A program made the translations under genes and the position numbers. A stretch of DNA of 64,000 nucleotides, taken from contig CAJJDA010000010.1 of assembly GCA_905182855.1 (NCBI GenBank), forward strand, positions 62,001 to 126,000, written 5' to 3'. Origin of the DNA: a gamma proteobacterium HTCC2207 (GTDB lineage Bacteria; Pseudomonadota; Gammaproteobacteria; Pseudomonadales; Porticoccaceae). The notes under the pieces are model-generated. The model searched no databases and was not told the origin of the DNA. It was given only the letters and a program-made list of their open reading frames with translations. This document shows, piece by piece, positions 18,118 to 27,693 of this stretch (position 1 is its first letter; each line of letters begins with the position of its first letter).

Positions 18118-21084
18118 TTAGAATGAATAACGTACACCTATGTCATATCGAGCACCCGTCTGGCCGACCTGAAGTACCTGTAGCTTATCGCGGCCATAAA
18201 CATTGTAGGTTTCTTCTAGAACGTTAAGTCCGGCGAAGAAAATTGTCAGATTGTCGCTGTACTCATAGCTAGCGCTAATATCGAGCTGGCCATAGGATTC
18301 AACATTGGTTGGGTTAGTATAAGTACCCGCTCCCTGACCAACGCCCGCGAGATAGTCATCACGCCAGTTGTATGCCAATCTAGCCTGAAGAGCGCCTTTA
18401 TCGTAGACCGACCAAGTTTGCTGAATCACTTAAGCCGTTAAGAACAAACTGCCCCTCATTAAATTTCATATTACATCAGCATTCACGAAAGTCGCATTGG
18501 CTATCATACCGAAGCCAGTCTCACCAAAGTTGTGCTGCAGATTGATTTCGACACCATCGACTTTTGCGGTTTCTTGGTTTGCTGGGCTCTGCACCTTGAA
18601 AGACACCAGTGGGTCGCCATTTACGCCATAGATACGATCGCCTTGGACTGCAGCATTATCTGCAAGGTTGGCAAAGATATAGGCGCCGACTTCAGTGTAC
18701 TTCAGTGGATCTATACCACTGGCAGTAACTGCTTCATTGAACAGCGTTCCGCCCAGTGGCCAGTTAAGGTTGAATAGGTTGCCTTCACGCACAGACGAGC
18801 CGATAAAATTAGCAACGTCTTTTTCAAAGTATCCGACCGACAGGTAACTGCCTTCGTCGTAGTACCATTCAACCGATACATCATAGTTAGTTGATTTAAT
18901 AGGCACTAGTCCTGGGTTACCGCCACTTGCGTCGGCGCCAGTGTTCTTGAAGGATGTGCTGTTTACAGTGATACCACCTTGAATATCAGTGAAGCTTGGA
19001 CGAGTGACGGTCTTGCTGTAAGAGGCACGCAACACCACATTTTCCGCCACTTCGATATCCCAATCGAGGCTTGGTAGCACCATGTCGTAATCACCGGTAT
19101 AGGCGTCAAATGCTTGGATGGCATTGCCGTCTGCATCCAAAGCTTCGACCATCGTGAACTCGTTGCCACCTAGCCAGTAAACGTCGCTGTAAGTGGGTGC
19201 CAGTGCAGCTGAGGTAACATCAGTCTCCTCATATCGAACACCAACCTGAATATTAACAGGTTTGCCGACAAATTCAGTGGCATGGTTTAGCTGCAGATAA
19301 GCAGCCGTTGTCTCTTCAGTGCTGCGCTTATCTGCATTCCAGTCGGTAGATGCGCAGTATCCAGTACCACAGTCTCCAACCTGTGCATAGGCTGCACCGC
19401 GGGCGGTATAGCTAGCTTCAGCGACTGAAATAACGTCTGCGATATCTGCGGTAAAGTATTCCGTTTGCTGACGTGGATCGTTGCCACCGCCGATCTGGTC
19501 AAATTGACCGGCCATAGACGAGCGATCTATAACCGCTGAAAGTTCACCAGGCTGAGTGAATCCACCCCAGTTATCCAACTGCACATTTCGACTGGCGAAG
19601 CGGTTGTTCACTTCAGTCATCTGGAAGCCAAAATCAATGCTGCTGCTGTCAGAAAACTCAAACACGCCACTTAACTTGGCTTGTTCAATGTCCATTCTTG
19701 CTTCATCGTTAGTGAAAACGCTGCCGGTAACGACCATATCGTTCTTGTAGAGTGGACGATCTGCGCCATCAGCACCTGAGTTAAGGCTCTGCACTAGGAC
19801 AGGCATCTCCTGACCATAATAAACCGCAGAAGCAACCTTATTAAAGGATGCGATAGTCACCAAAGAGCTGGTGCCGTAAGGGTTGTTTGCACCTGTCTCA
19901 GCAGATGAGTCATGGTAGTCAAGAGCGAACGAGAGGCTATTACTAGCGTCCCACTCCAAGTTTAGGCCTATTGATTCGTTAGTGTTTTTGCGACCGTCTT
20001 GATGCAGACCCATTGCGAAGTCAGCAAAGTTGTGAGTCTCGGCATACATCAGAGGACTACGCTGTGCGCCATCATTCCAAGTACTTGACTGGCTTGATGC
20101 ACTGGCATTGCTGAACCATGCAGAAAGATCGCTCATCTTCTTGTCCAGATCAAACTCAGAATGGATGTAGTCTAAAGTACCAGTAAGAGTCTCGGTTGGA
20201 GCCCACTGGAGAACCACCTGGCCATTTGTTCTTGTCGTTTCGTACTCGGCGATACTGTAAGCAATCTGCTGTGGAATCGAAGAGAATTCATCGGCACTTT
20301 GTGAACGGTTAACTTGGTTCGCGTCGTTAGGAATACCGCCAGCGCCACTGTGGTCACCCGCGCGAGTAAACCAACCGGTTGTTGATGCTGAATTTACTCC
20401 GTTATTGCGTGTCTGTGATGAAGCAGTAATAGCAATACCGATAGTGTCATTGGCAAACGTGTTTGAATAGATCCCTGAAAACTCAGGTGTAATTTCGTTG
20501 CCTTCGACGGTAGAGGTGTCATGCACCATTTTGGCTGAAAGGCTTGCTTTTTGGCCTGGCGCGTCGAGAGGACGAGTCGTTGAAATATTGATTGAGGATC
20601 CTACTCCGCCAGTAGGGACATCCGCTCTACCGGTTTTATATACCTGAACTCCGGCAATGCCCTCTGATGCCAGGTCGCCAAAATCAAAAGATCGACTTGA
20701 GGCGCTGTGAGTTGGCATCTGACGACCGTTAAGGGTTACCAAGTTATATTCCGGCCCAAAACCACGCACTGTTACCTGGCTGCCTTCACCGCGCTGGCGG
20801 CTTATGGATACACCGGTTATCCGCTGCAGAGATTCTGCAAGGTTAGCATCTGGGAACTTACCCATGTCCTCTGCAGAGATAGCATCGACAACACCTGCTG
20901 AATCTCGCTTGATATCCATAGATCGCTTAAGACTACCGCGAATGCCCCCTAGAACAATCACTTCCTCTATCTCTATTTGATCAACGCCTTCTAGTTGATC
21001 GTCAGTTTGAGCAAAAGCCGGCGCAACTGTTCCGGCGAACGCTAAAGCAACACTAGTCGCAAGAACTTTCTTTTTAAATAACAT
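18118..21084 (-). CDS. TonB-dependent outer-membrane receptor (Caulobacter/Xanthomonas type), frameshifted near 3' end
   Basis: About 988 residues. Signal peptide with cleavage after AFA (residue 25), a TonB-box-like IEEVIVLG, then the plug domain with GGIRGSLKRSMDIKR, DANLAESLQRITGVSISR and VTVRGFGPEYNLVTLNGR, a signature of the TIGR01782 group linked to carbohydrate uptake. The barrel ends in GVRYSF with the C-terminal phenylalanine needed for insertion. The reading frame breaks twice near the end: a missing base at about 18466 (before KFNEGQFVLNGLSDSANLV) and another indel at about 18409 (before VYDKGALQARLAYNWRDDYL). AGGGGG lies upstream of the ATG. It likely imports oligosaccharides, probably beta-glucans given the GH3 enzyme and lipoprotein nearby; the substrate is inference. 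Confidence 0.9.
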
Positions 21085-21380
21085 ACTTTATAAACCCCCT
21101 GAGTGGAAAAGCTTTGGATATACTGATGGATCAATTCTTATAATTGGTAATTCTCAACTCCTACTCTACCCATTCAGGCTCAGCAAATATCTGCCTATGC
21201 GATCAAAGGGTATTTTTTTGGGTTAAATGAGGTGAGAAGGGTGTCGTTAGCGCTCTATGGGTCGAGTAACGTCCAGTTGCGCGCTATAATCTGGCTTTAA
21301 ATGTAACAGGCTAAAAAATGTGTCGCAATTCATTCCGCTTCCGATACGCTAATAATTCCAAGCATAAATAGGGCAATAAT
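21085..21380. promoter_or_regulatory. Divergent promoter region between TonB receptor and sensor kinase
   Basis: 296 bases between two divergent starts. On the plus strand an exact TATAAT lies at 21285-21290, about 90 bases before the kinase ATG, with only a weak -35. Toward the receptor the sequence is AT-rich, with CAATT-ATAAG-AATTG near 21135-21150. This is where regulatory sites for the locus would be expected, but I could not identify paired LytTR-type sites by eye. Confidence 0.4.
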
Positions 21381-22547
21381 ATGGGCGATAGAAATATTCA
21401 CCCACTAGCGCAGGCGATATATCGCAGTACTAATCATCAGTTTTTGTTACTTCAACTGATTGGTTGGTTTGGCCTTGCGCTGATTAGTTTCTTGAGCTTA
21501 ACCCTGTGGTACGACCAGCAGGAGTTTACCTACATAGCCCATACATTGCTGCAGTCGCTGCTGGGTATCTGTGTCTCATGGCCTTTGCGACCCCTGATTC
21601 ACTACATCTGGGATAAGCGCGGGCTAGTCAGGCTAGTTTGCAGCGCCGCAGGGGTGCTAGTTTGCTCGATTATTTGGACAGTGTTACGTATTGCCACATT
21701 TATGGCTCTGACTGATGAGACTGGGTTGTGGTCTGATTTTGGTGGTTGGTTATTTGGCTCTATTTTTATTTTTAGTTGCTGGGTGGCCCTGTACTACGGT
21801 GTTAAGTATTATCAGCTTTTGCAAAAAGAGCATGAAACGCTACTTAAAATTGCCGCGGAGAATAAAGAAGAGCAGCTCATGCGTGTGAAGGCGGAGGCGG
21901 TGGCCCATGAGGCGCAGTTGAAAATGCTGCGTTATCAGCTTAATCCCCACTTCTTATTTAACACCCTAAACGCTATCTCATCACTAGTTCAGCTCAAGGA
22001 CGCGCCAAAGGCGAATAAAATGATTGTTCAGCTAAGCGACTTCTTGCGCTACTCACTGGACAATGACCCTATTCAGCGGGTCAGTCTTAGGGAAGAACTG
22101 AACACGCTTAAGCTTTATCTTAATATTGAAAAAACGCGTTTTGGCGAACGTTTGAAGCTGCATTTTAAGGTAGACCCTGCGGCGGAACATGCCAGAATTC
22201 CGAGCTTGATCCTGCAGCCATTGGCCGAGAACGCCATAAAATTTGCGATAGCGCCGATGGAGGAGGGTGGAGAAATAACGCTCATAGCGCGACTCGACGG
22301 TGAACACGTTATCATCGAAATGATTGATACTGGACCAGGTTTTGAAGATAAAGATCATCAGGTCACGCATGAGGGTGTGGGGTTGAGAAATACGATTGAC
22401 CGGCTGCAGACCTTTTACGGACGTGATTATATATTTCGGCTTGAGCGACGCTTAGGTGTGTCGGGCACAAAAGCGTTTATGCGTTTACCTCTGCAAGAGC
22501 AGGTTGCAATGCATAGGCAAAAGGTTGACGGTGTCGTCTATGAATAA
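21381..22547 (+). CDS. LytS/YehU-type sensor histidine kinase
   Basis: 388 residues. Four hydrophobic segments between about 25 and 145, then a short coiled stretch and a His_kinase domain (PF06580 type) with QLNPHFLFNTLNAISS, where His190 is the expected phospho-acceptor. The HATPase part follows with LQPLAENAIKFA (N-box) and IDTGPGF / GVGLRNTIDRL (G-boxes). It has no recognisable extracellular sensor domain, so the signal is likely sensed in or near the membrane. Its stop overlaps the regulator start by 8 bases, so the two are translationally coupled. It is divergent from the TonB receptor, suggesting it controls the locus. Confidence 0.9.
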   Translation: MGDRNIHPLAQAIYRSTNHQFLLLQLIGWFGLALISFLSLTLWYDQQEFTYIAHTLLQSLLGICVSWPLRPLIHYIWDKRGLVRLVCSAAGVLVCSIIWTVLRIATFMALTDETGLWSDFGGWLFGSIFIFSCWVALYYGVKYYQLLQKEHETLLKIAAENKEEQLMRVKAEAVAHEAQLKMLRYQLNPHFLFNTLNAISSLVQLKDAPKANKMIVQLSDFLRYSLDNDPIQRVSLREELNTLKLYLNIEKTRFGERLKLHFKVDPAAEHARIPSLILQPLAENAIKFAIAPMEEGGEITLIARLDGEHVIIEMIDTGPGFEDKDHQVTHEGVGLRNTIDRLQTFYGRDYIFRLERRLGVSGTKAFMRLPLQEQVAMHRQKVDGVVYE

Positions 22548-23344
22548 ACTACGGGTCATCATTGTTGACGACGAGCCTTTGGCTCTAGACTTTCTTAGGT
22601 CCATTTTATCAGAGCTTAGTCATGTTGTGATCGTCGCCGAATGCCGCAATGGTAAAGAAGCCATCGCCGCAGCATCAGAGTTAGTGCCTGATTTAATGTT
22701 TTTAGATATTCAGCTGCCCGGTATAAACGGGTTCGAAGTGGTAAAGGCGCTACAGTCGGATGTGATGCCCATGGTGGTGTTTGTGACGGCGTTTGATCAG
22801 TACGCTATAGATGCCTTTGATCTTCACGCCGTGGATTATGTCCTTAAGCCGCTTGATAATGATCGTGTTGGGCGTGCTGTAGAGCGAGCGATCGATCGTC
22901 TCAAAATCAATAAAAAAAATGACTCATAAGGTCCCTTTGATTGGGGCTATAAGCGATATATCCGAGCGTATAGTCTCCGATAGCAGCAAGCAGACCTCGG
23001 ATGATGTGCCGGAGGGTATGAAGCAAAAGTTATTGGTCCGTGACTCTGGCGTGATTAAGGTTATTCCCTTTGAAGATATTGACTGGGTAGATGCCGCCGG
23101 TGACTATATGTGTGTCCATGCCCTAGGTGAAACCCATGTTATCCGCAGCACTCTAAGAGAGCTGATGGGCAAGTTGAATGATAATAGATTTGCGCGTATC
23201 CACCGTTCAACCATTGTTAATATTGAGCGTGTTGTGACTATTACACCATTGCAGAAGGGCGGAAGTTTGTTGCACTTGAGTCAGGGTGAAACCCTTAAAG
23301 TAAGCCGTAATTATCGCGAGTCAATTCGCAGCCTATTTCAGTAG
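22540..23344 (+). CDS. LytTR-family response regulator, frame change at an A8 tract
   Basis: Receiver domain from ATG 22540 (MNKLRVIIVDDEPLALDF) with acidic pair D10/D11, phospho-acceptor D56 (LDIQLPG) and the conserved lysine in YVLKPLDNDR. A linker is followed by a LytTR DNA-binding domain (KQKLLVRDSGVIKVIPFEDIDWVDAAGDY; RIHRSTIVNIERV). The receiver frame stops at 22927-22929. The LytTR half is open from ATG 22919, which is inside the junction. Removing one A from the run at 22912-22919 fuses both into one 267-residue protein. Homopolymer error is the simplest cause; ribosomal slippage on A8 or coupled re-initiation cannot be excluded. Confidence 0.88.
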
Positions 23345-23359
23345 TTCCCTTCAAAATAA

Positions 23360-23374
23360 GGGGCTTTCAGCCCC
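23360..23374 (+). terminator. Possible hairpin after the regulator gene
   Basis: GGGGCT-TTC-AGCCCC starts 16 bases after the regulator stop. The stem is GC-rich but no T-run follows, so termination is uncertain. Confidence 0.35.
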
Positions 23375-23640
23375 CCAGATCCCCGCTTATCGCAGTGTAC
23401 AAACCCACTATCTCATATGCACTACCCTATAGCCGCATGTCATGCCAATCTTAAACTTGGACATAATTGCACGCCGCTGAGCTCTTATTAAAAGTTGCGA
23501 TCGAGTGCGTGCTTAATGGCTCATGGACAATTAGATTACTGTTGGGAATCACAGCCTAAAAATTTTGCATGAGCTAAACTTCGTAGTTTAGGATATGTAA
23601 TACTGAATAGATCCTGCGTTCGCTTAATGAAGGAGAATTT

Positions 23641-26178
23641 TTGAAAATGTTAGTCGGATACAAACTCGTAGACCTTATACATAAAGTCATTAAATACGTA
23701 AGTGTTATTGCCGTGTCTCTTGCACTGGTCTTAGTAGCGCCCAACGCAATGGCTAGCGAAGGCGTTGCCAGGCTGATTAAAGTTGACCCTAATGCAGACG
23801 TAGAGCCACGTATTAAAACGTTGCTTGCGGGCATGACGCTAGAGCAGAAAGTGGGTCAAATGATACAGGGTGAAATCAAATCAGTGACGCCAGACGATGT
23901 CACTAAGTATCATCTAGGGTCGATTCTCAATGGCGGTGGCTCTTTCCCTAATGGCAATAAAAATGCCTCGGTGAAGGACTGGTTAGTTCTCGCTGATCAA
24001 TATTACAACGCTTCGATTGATACCAGTAAAGGCGGTGCCGGTGTTCCTATTATATGGGGTACGGACGCGGTTCATGGCCATAACAACGTTATTGGTGCGA
24101 CATTATTCCCCCACAACATTGGGCTCGGCGCGGCCAACGACCCTAAGTTAATGCTTCAGATCGGCGAGATTACGGCCCGCGAAGTTGCGGTTACCGGAAT
24201 TGATTGGGCGTTTGCACCTACAGTTGCGGTGGTTAAAGACAGCCGCTGGGGTCGCACCTATGAAGGTTACAGCAGTGATTTCCCAATCGTTAAAGCCTAT
24301 GCCAGTGAAATTGTTGAGGGTATTCAAGGTGTCCCAGGGGAGTTACGCACCAACCAACAGCGCGTTATCGGCACAGCCAAACATTTTATTGGTGATGGCG
24401 GAACCTATCGCGGGGTTGATCAGGGTGATACACGCATGGATCTGAGCACTCTTTTAGAACAGCATGGCCAAGGCTATACAACGGCTTTGGACGCTGGTGT
24501 GCAAACGGTGATGGTGTCTTTTAATAGCTGGAATGGACTAAAACTACACGGACACAAACATTTATTGACTGATGTGTTGAAGGGCCAGATGGGGTTCGAT
24601 GGATTTGTTGTCAGCGACTGGGATGGCGTCGGACAAGTCGAGGGTTGTAATAATGAAACCTGCCCTCAAGCGATTAACGCGGGCGTGGACATGATCATGG
24701 TGCCCAATGACTGGAAGAAGTTACTTGAAAATACCCTGGCGCAGGTGCGTAGCGGTGAAATCCCGATGGCACGTATCGACGACGCTGTTAGTCGTATTTT
24801 ACGCGTAAAGTTACGCGCAGGGATGTTTGAAAAAGGCGCCCCGTCGAGCCGTGAAGTGGCCGGTGATGATACCTTGATCGGCGCGCCCGCGCACCGTGCG
24901 GTAGCCCGTGATGCGGTTAGGAAGTCTCTGGTACTGCTGAAAAATGATAGAGGTATATTGCCTTTAAAATCCGATCAGCATATTTTAGTTACTGGCGATG
25001 GTGCGGACAATATTGGCAAGCAAAATGGCGGGTGGACCATCACTTGGCAGGGGACAGAAAATAAGAACTCTGACTTTCCTGGAGCAACCTCAATCTATGA
25101 CGGTATACAGCAAGCGATAACAGAGATTGGCGGATCAGTCGAGTTGAGCGCCGATGACACCTGGAGCAAAAAGCCAGATGTTGCGGTGGTCGTTTTTGGC
25201 GAGGAACCTTATGCTGAGGGTCAGGGTGATAGGGATACGTTGCTCTATAGGGACGGACTAAAAACTGATCTGGCACTATTACAAAATCTAAAGCGTAAAA
25301 ATATTCCAGTGGTCGCTATTTTTCTGACTGGCCGGCCACTTTGGGTAAATGCAGAAATCAACAGCTCAGACGCTTTTGTGGTGGCCTGGCTGCCTGGCAC
25401 CGAGGGGGGTGGTATTGCCGACGTACTAGTGGCCAATAAAAAGAACCAACCCAACTATGATTTTACTGGACGTTTATCTTTTGACTGGCCTAATGCTGAA
25501 CTCAACGCTAAAGATAGCTCTCAGCCTGTGTCCTATGCGTTGATGAAAAGAGGTGAGGGCCTAAGCTATGACAGCCCTAGAGTCGTATCTCGGAAGCTTG
25601 CGGATGTCCCCATGATTGATAAGTCTATGACTGATCAGATTGTATTTAGCGGCAGCAGCCGCAAGCCATGGCGTGCCTATGTTGGTGACTCCAGCAATTG
25701 GTCTACCGTAGTAAGCGGTAGTGAGACATTTACAGCTTTTGGGAAGTTAAGTGTTAAGACCGTTGACGGCAATGTTCAGGAAGATTCGCGTGCCTTAAAG
25801 TGGTCGGGGGACCGTGAAAGCCAATTTTTCTTCCAGTCAGAGCTGCCGTTAGATTTAACCGCGCTAGATAAAGTGGGTGCTGCGCTGTCAGTAACCTTTA
25901 AAGTCGATAAGCGGCCTGAGGGGCGTGTGATTCAGCGCATGGACTGCGGTTACCCCTGTTCGGGAAGCCTCGATTTGACCAAGATGTTTGGTGCTCTGCC
26001 TGAAGGCAAGTGGGTTACGGCTGCGATTAAGTTAAGCTGCTTTTCTGCAAAGGGTGTCGATCTTAGTCGCGTCAATACGCCATTTTTGCTCGTCAGCCAA
26101 GAACCCTTCGCCATGACTATCAATGATATTCGCATAAGCGCTGAAGTCCCTGCGAATACCGTTGTCAGTTGTATTTAA
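23641..26178 (+). CDS. Secreted glycoside hydrolase family 3 beta-glucosidase / exo-glucanase
   Basis: 845 residues. The signal peptide ends at about AMA-S (residues 38-39). The GH3 N-terminal barrel has GTDAVHGHNN, KHFIGDGGT and the nucleophile motif VVSDWDG with Asp326. The second domain has KSLVLLKNDRGILPL and FGEEPYAEGQGD, the likely acid/base region. About 200 C-terminal residues form an extra beta-sandwich-like domain, as in the marine exo-1,3/1,4-beta-glucanase ExoP type. Starts: TTG at 23641 has AGGAG at ideal spacing; ATG at 23647 is the alternative. It follows the LytS/LytTR pair and probably turns imported or periplasmic beta-gluco-oligosaccharides into glucose. Linkage preference cannot be read from sequence. 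Confidence 0.93.
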   Translation: MKMLVGYKLVDLIHKVIKYVSVIAVSLALVLVAPNAMASEGVARLIKVDPNADVEPRIKTLLAGMTLEQKVGQMIQGEIKSVTPDDVTKYHLGSILNGGGSFPNGNKNASVKDWLVLADQYYNASIDTSKGGAGVPIIWGTDAVHGHNNVIGATLFPHNIGLGAANDPKLMLQIGEITAREVAVTGIDWAFAPTVAVVKDSRWGRTYEGYSSDFPIVKAYASEIVEGIQGVPGELRTNQQRVIGTAKHFIGDGGTYRGVDQGDTRMDLSTLLEQHGQGYTTALDAGVQTVMVSFNSWNGLKLHGHKHLLTDVLKGQMGFDGFVVSDWDGVGQVEGCNNETCPQAINAGVDMIMVPNDWKKLLENTLAQVRSGEIPMARIDDAVSRILRVKLRAGMFEKGAPSSREVAGDDTLIGAPAHRAVARDAVRKSLVLLKNDRGILPLKSDQHILVTGDGADNIGKQNGGWTITWQGTENKNSDFPGATSIYDGIQQAITEIGGSVELSADDTWSKKPDVAVVVFGEEPYAEGQGDRDTLLYRDGLKTDLALLQNLKRKNIPVVAIFLTGRPLWVNAEINSSDAFVVAWLPGTEGGGIADVLVANKKNQPNYDFTGRLSFDWPNAELNAKDSSQPVSYALMKRGEGLSYDSPRVVSRKLADVPMIDKSMTDQIVFSGSSRKPWRAYVGDSSNWSTVVSGSETFTAFGKLSVKTVDGNVQEDSRALKWSGDRESQFFFQSELPLDLTALDKVGAALSVTFKVDKRPEGRVIQRMDCGYPCSGSLDLTKMFGALPEGKWVTAAIKLSCFSAKGVDLSRVNTPFLLVSQEPFAMTINDIRISAEVPANTVVSCI

Positions 26179-26618
26179 ACGCTGCAGGCTCATTTTTTAA
26201 GCGGGCTGTCCACTACGCTTTAGGTGGTGACCGCTCTGAGTTGATGAGTATCACATCTATTCCCTCATGTGGGCGCCCAATGCCCTGCAGGGTGGCTCGA
26301 TGGGTTGACTTACTCGGCCCAGACGGATGAAGCCGTTTAGCCGACACCCTAAAAGTTTGCAGGGCACGCGTTGCATCTGTTATTTACTCTTGCTCCTGAT
26401 GCCCTCCGCGGTCTTTGGCGGCCAAAACTCGGTTAGTGGCCCTGATTGCAAATTACCTAAGAGTCTCAATGCCCCTGCTGCTGCGATCTCACACTGACGC
26501 TTTTAGCGACTAGCCCTCTATAGTTCAGGTTCATAGAAAAACATTCGTTGCCCTGCTAAGATTCCATCACGGAGTAAAGACCATTCTCAGTAGGGAATAG
26601 CTTTTTCAGATGGGGTAG
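26179..26618. other. Intergenic region, 440 bases, no gene seen
   Basis: After the GH3 gene I see no supported coding frame, no strong terminator and no recognisable RNA. GC-rich short repeats such as CCCTGCAG (around 26283 and the similar GCAGGGCA near 26356) are present. It might hold decayed sequence or an unrecognised small RNA. Confidence 0.4.
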
Positions 26619-27200
26619 ATGATGCAGGCAACATTCACAAAAATGTCCGAAAGTACCGCGCGAGACTGGCAGATTATTATGCCCGAGCAGCTGGCCTTCT
26701 TTAAAAAGCTTCCAGATCGTATTCTTAGCCATATGGAGTTGTTGTCGGGGGATTATGGCGGATTTGCAGTAGATCGGCTCCAACACTCATTACAGACCGC
26801 TCACCGCGCAGCAGAAGCCGGTGAAGACGATGAATATATTGTGTGCGCGCTGCTACATGATATTGGTGACACGCTGGGCAGTGCCAACCATGCAGATGTC
26901 GGTGCAGCAATTCTCCAGCCATTTGTGTCTGAGGAGAATCACTGGATGATTAAGCATCATGCAATCTTTCAGGGTTATAACTTCTTTCACTTTCTGGGTG
27001 CTGACCGCAATATGCGCGATCAATTTCGTGATAGCGACAATTTCAAACGTACAGCTCGGTTTGTTGCTAAGTACGATGACCCGGCCTTTGATCCGTCAAT
27101 GCCAACGCTCGCATTGTCACTGTTTGAGCCCGAGTTACGGCGTGTATTGGCGGAGCCCATAAAGAGCATCTATAAAGAAGCTATGAGTAACAGTGAGTAG
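26619..27200 (+). CDS. HD-domain protein of the PhnZ/MIOX-like diiron oxygenase group
   Basis: 193 residues, cytosolic. Metal ligands typical of HD-fold diiron proteins are in place: DRLQHSLQTA, the HD pair in LLHDIGD, NHADVGA, IKHHAIFQGY and a late Asp in KYDDPAF. The stretch DYGGFAVDRLQHSLQ is close to the corresponding PhnZ stretch (DYIGEAINQLEHSLQ as I recall), including the tyrosine, but the PhnZ glutamate that contacts the substrate is replaced by phenylalanine. So oxidative cleavage of the PhnZ phosphonate is unlikely, while some oxygenase or phosphohydrolase activity is plausible. ATG at 26619 or 26622; GGGG upstream. The MOSC gene starts 14 bases later. Confidence 0.8.
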   Translation: MMQATFTKMSESTARDWQIIMPEQLAFFKKLPDRILSHMELLSGDYGGFAVDRLQHSLQTAHRAAEAGEDDEYIVCALLHDIGDTLGSANHADVGAAILQPFVSEENHWMIKHHAIFQGYNFFHFLGADRNMRDQFRDSDNFKRTARFVAKYDDPAFDPSMPTLALSLFEPELRRVLAEPIKSIYKEAMSNSE

Positions 27201-27214
27201 ATGGAGTAGGGTCG

Positions 27215-27679
27215 ATGACTGAAGGTAGTGTAAAGGGTATCTACATAGCACACAAAATGGGTGCTAATGTTTCTGGCCACCAAAAGGTGTCGGTGCGTGC
27301 GGGTAAAGGTATTGAGGGCGATCGCTACTTTTCAAATACCGGTAAAAACAGATCTCATTACCAGGGTCAGCCGGACTGGGAGATTACCCTGATTGAGTCA
27401 GAGGTCATAGTGGATTTCAATAAAGCCACTGGTAATAGATTCCATGAAAGTGATTTTCGTCGCAACCTGGTGACCGAGGGAATTCGACTCAATGATCTAG
27501 TGGGTAAAACTTTTAAAATTAATGGTATTAGCTTCTACGGGGTTCAACTTTGCGAACCCTGTGCCAGCCTGCAAAAACGTTTGGCGGCAAAGATATTGCC
27601 GGCGCTATTAGGCAAGGGTGGGCTGCGAGCGCAGATTCGTGGCAATGGCCTAGTCGCCCTTGGCGACAGTATTGCCTGA
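27215..27679 (+). CDS. MOSC domain protein
   Basis: 154 residues, a single MOSC (molybdenum cofactor sulfurase C-terminal) domain. It has GKGIEGDRYF, ITLIESEVI, RRNLVTEGI and the catalytic-type cysteine in GVQLCEPC, which in MOSC proteins carries or transfers sulfur. The family includes YiiM/YuaD-like proteins that reduce or sulfurate N-hydroxylated compounds or the molybdenum cofactor; which applies is not visible. It follows the HD-domain gene closely and is convergent with tatD. Confidence 0.87.
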   Translation: MTEGSVKGIYIAHKMGANVSGHQKVSVRAGKGIEGDRYFSNTGKNRSHYQGQPDWEITLIESEVIVDFNKATGNRFHESDFRRNLVTEGIRLNDLVGKTFKINGISFYGVQLCEPCASLQKRLAAKILPALLGKGGLRAQIRGNGLVALGDSIA

Positions 27680-27693
27680 GCAGTCCGGTAATC

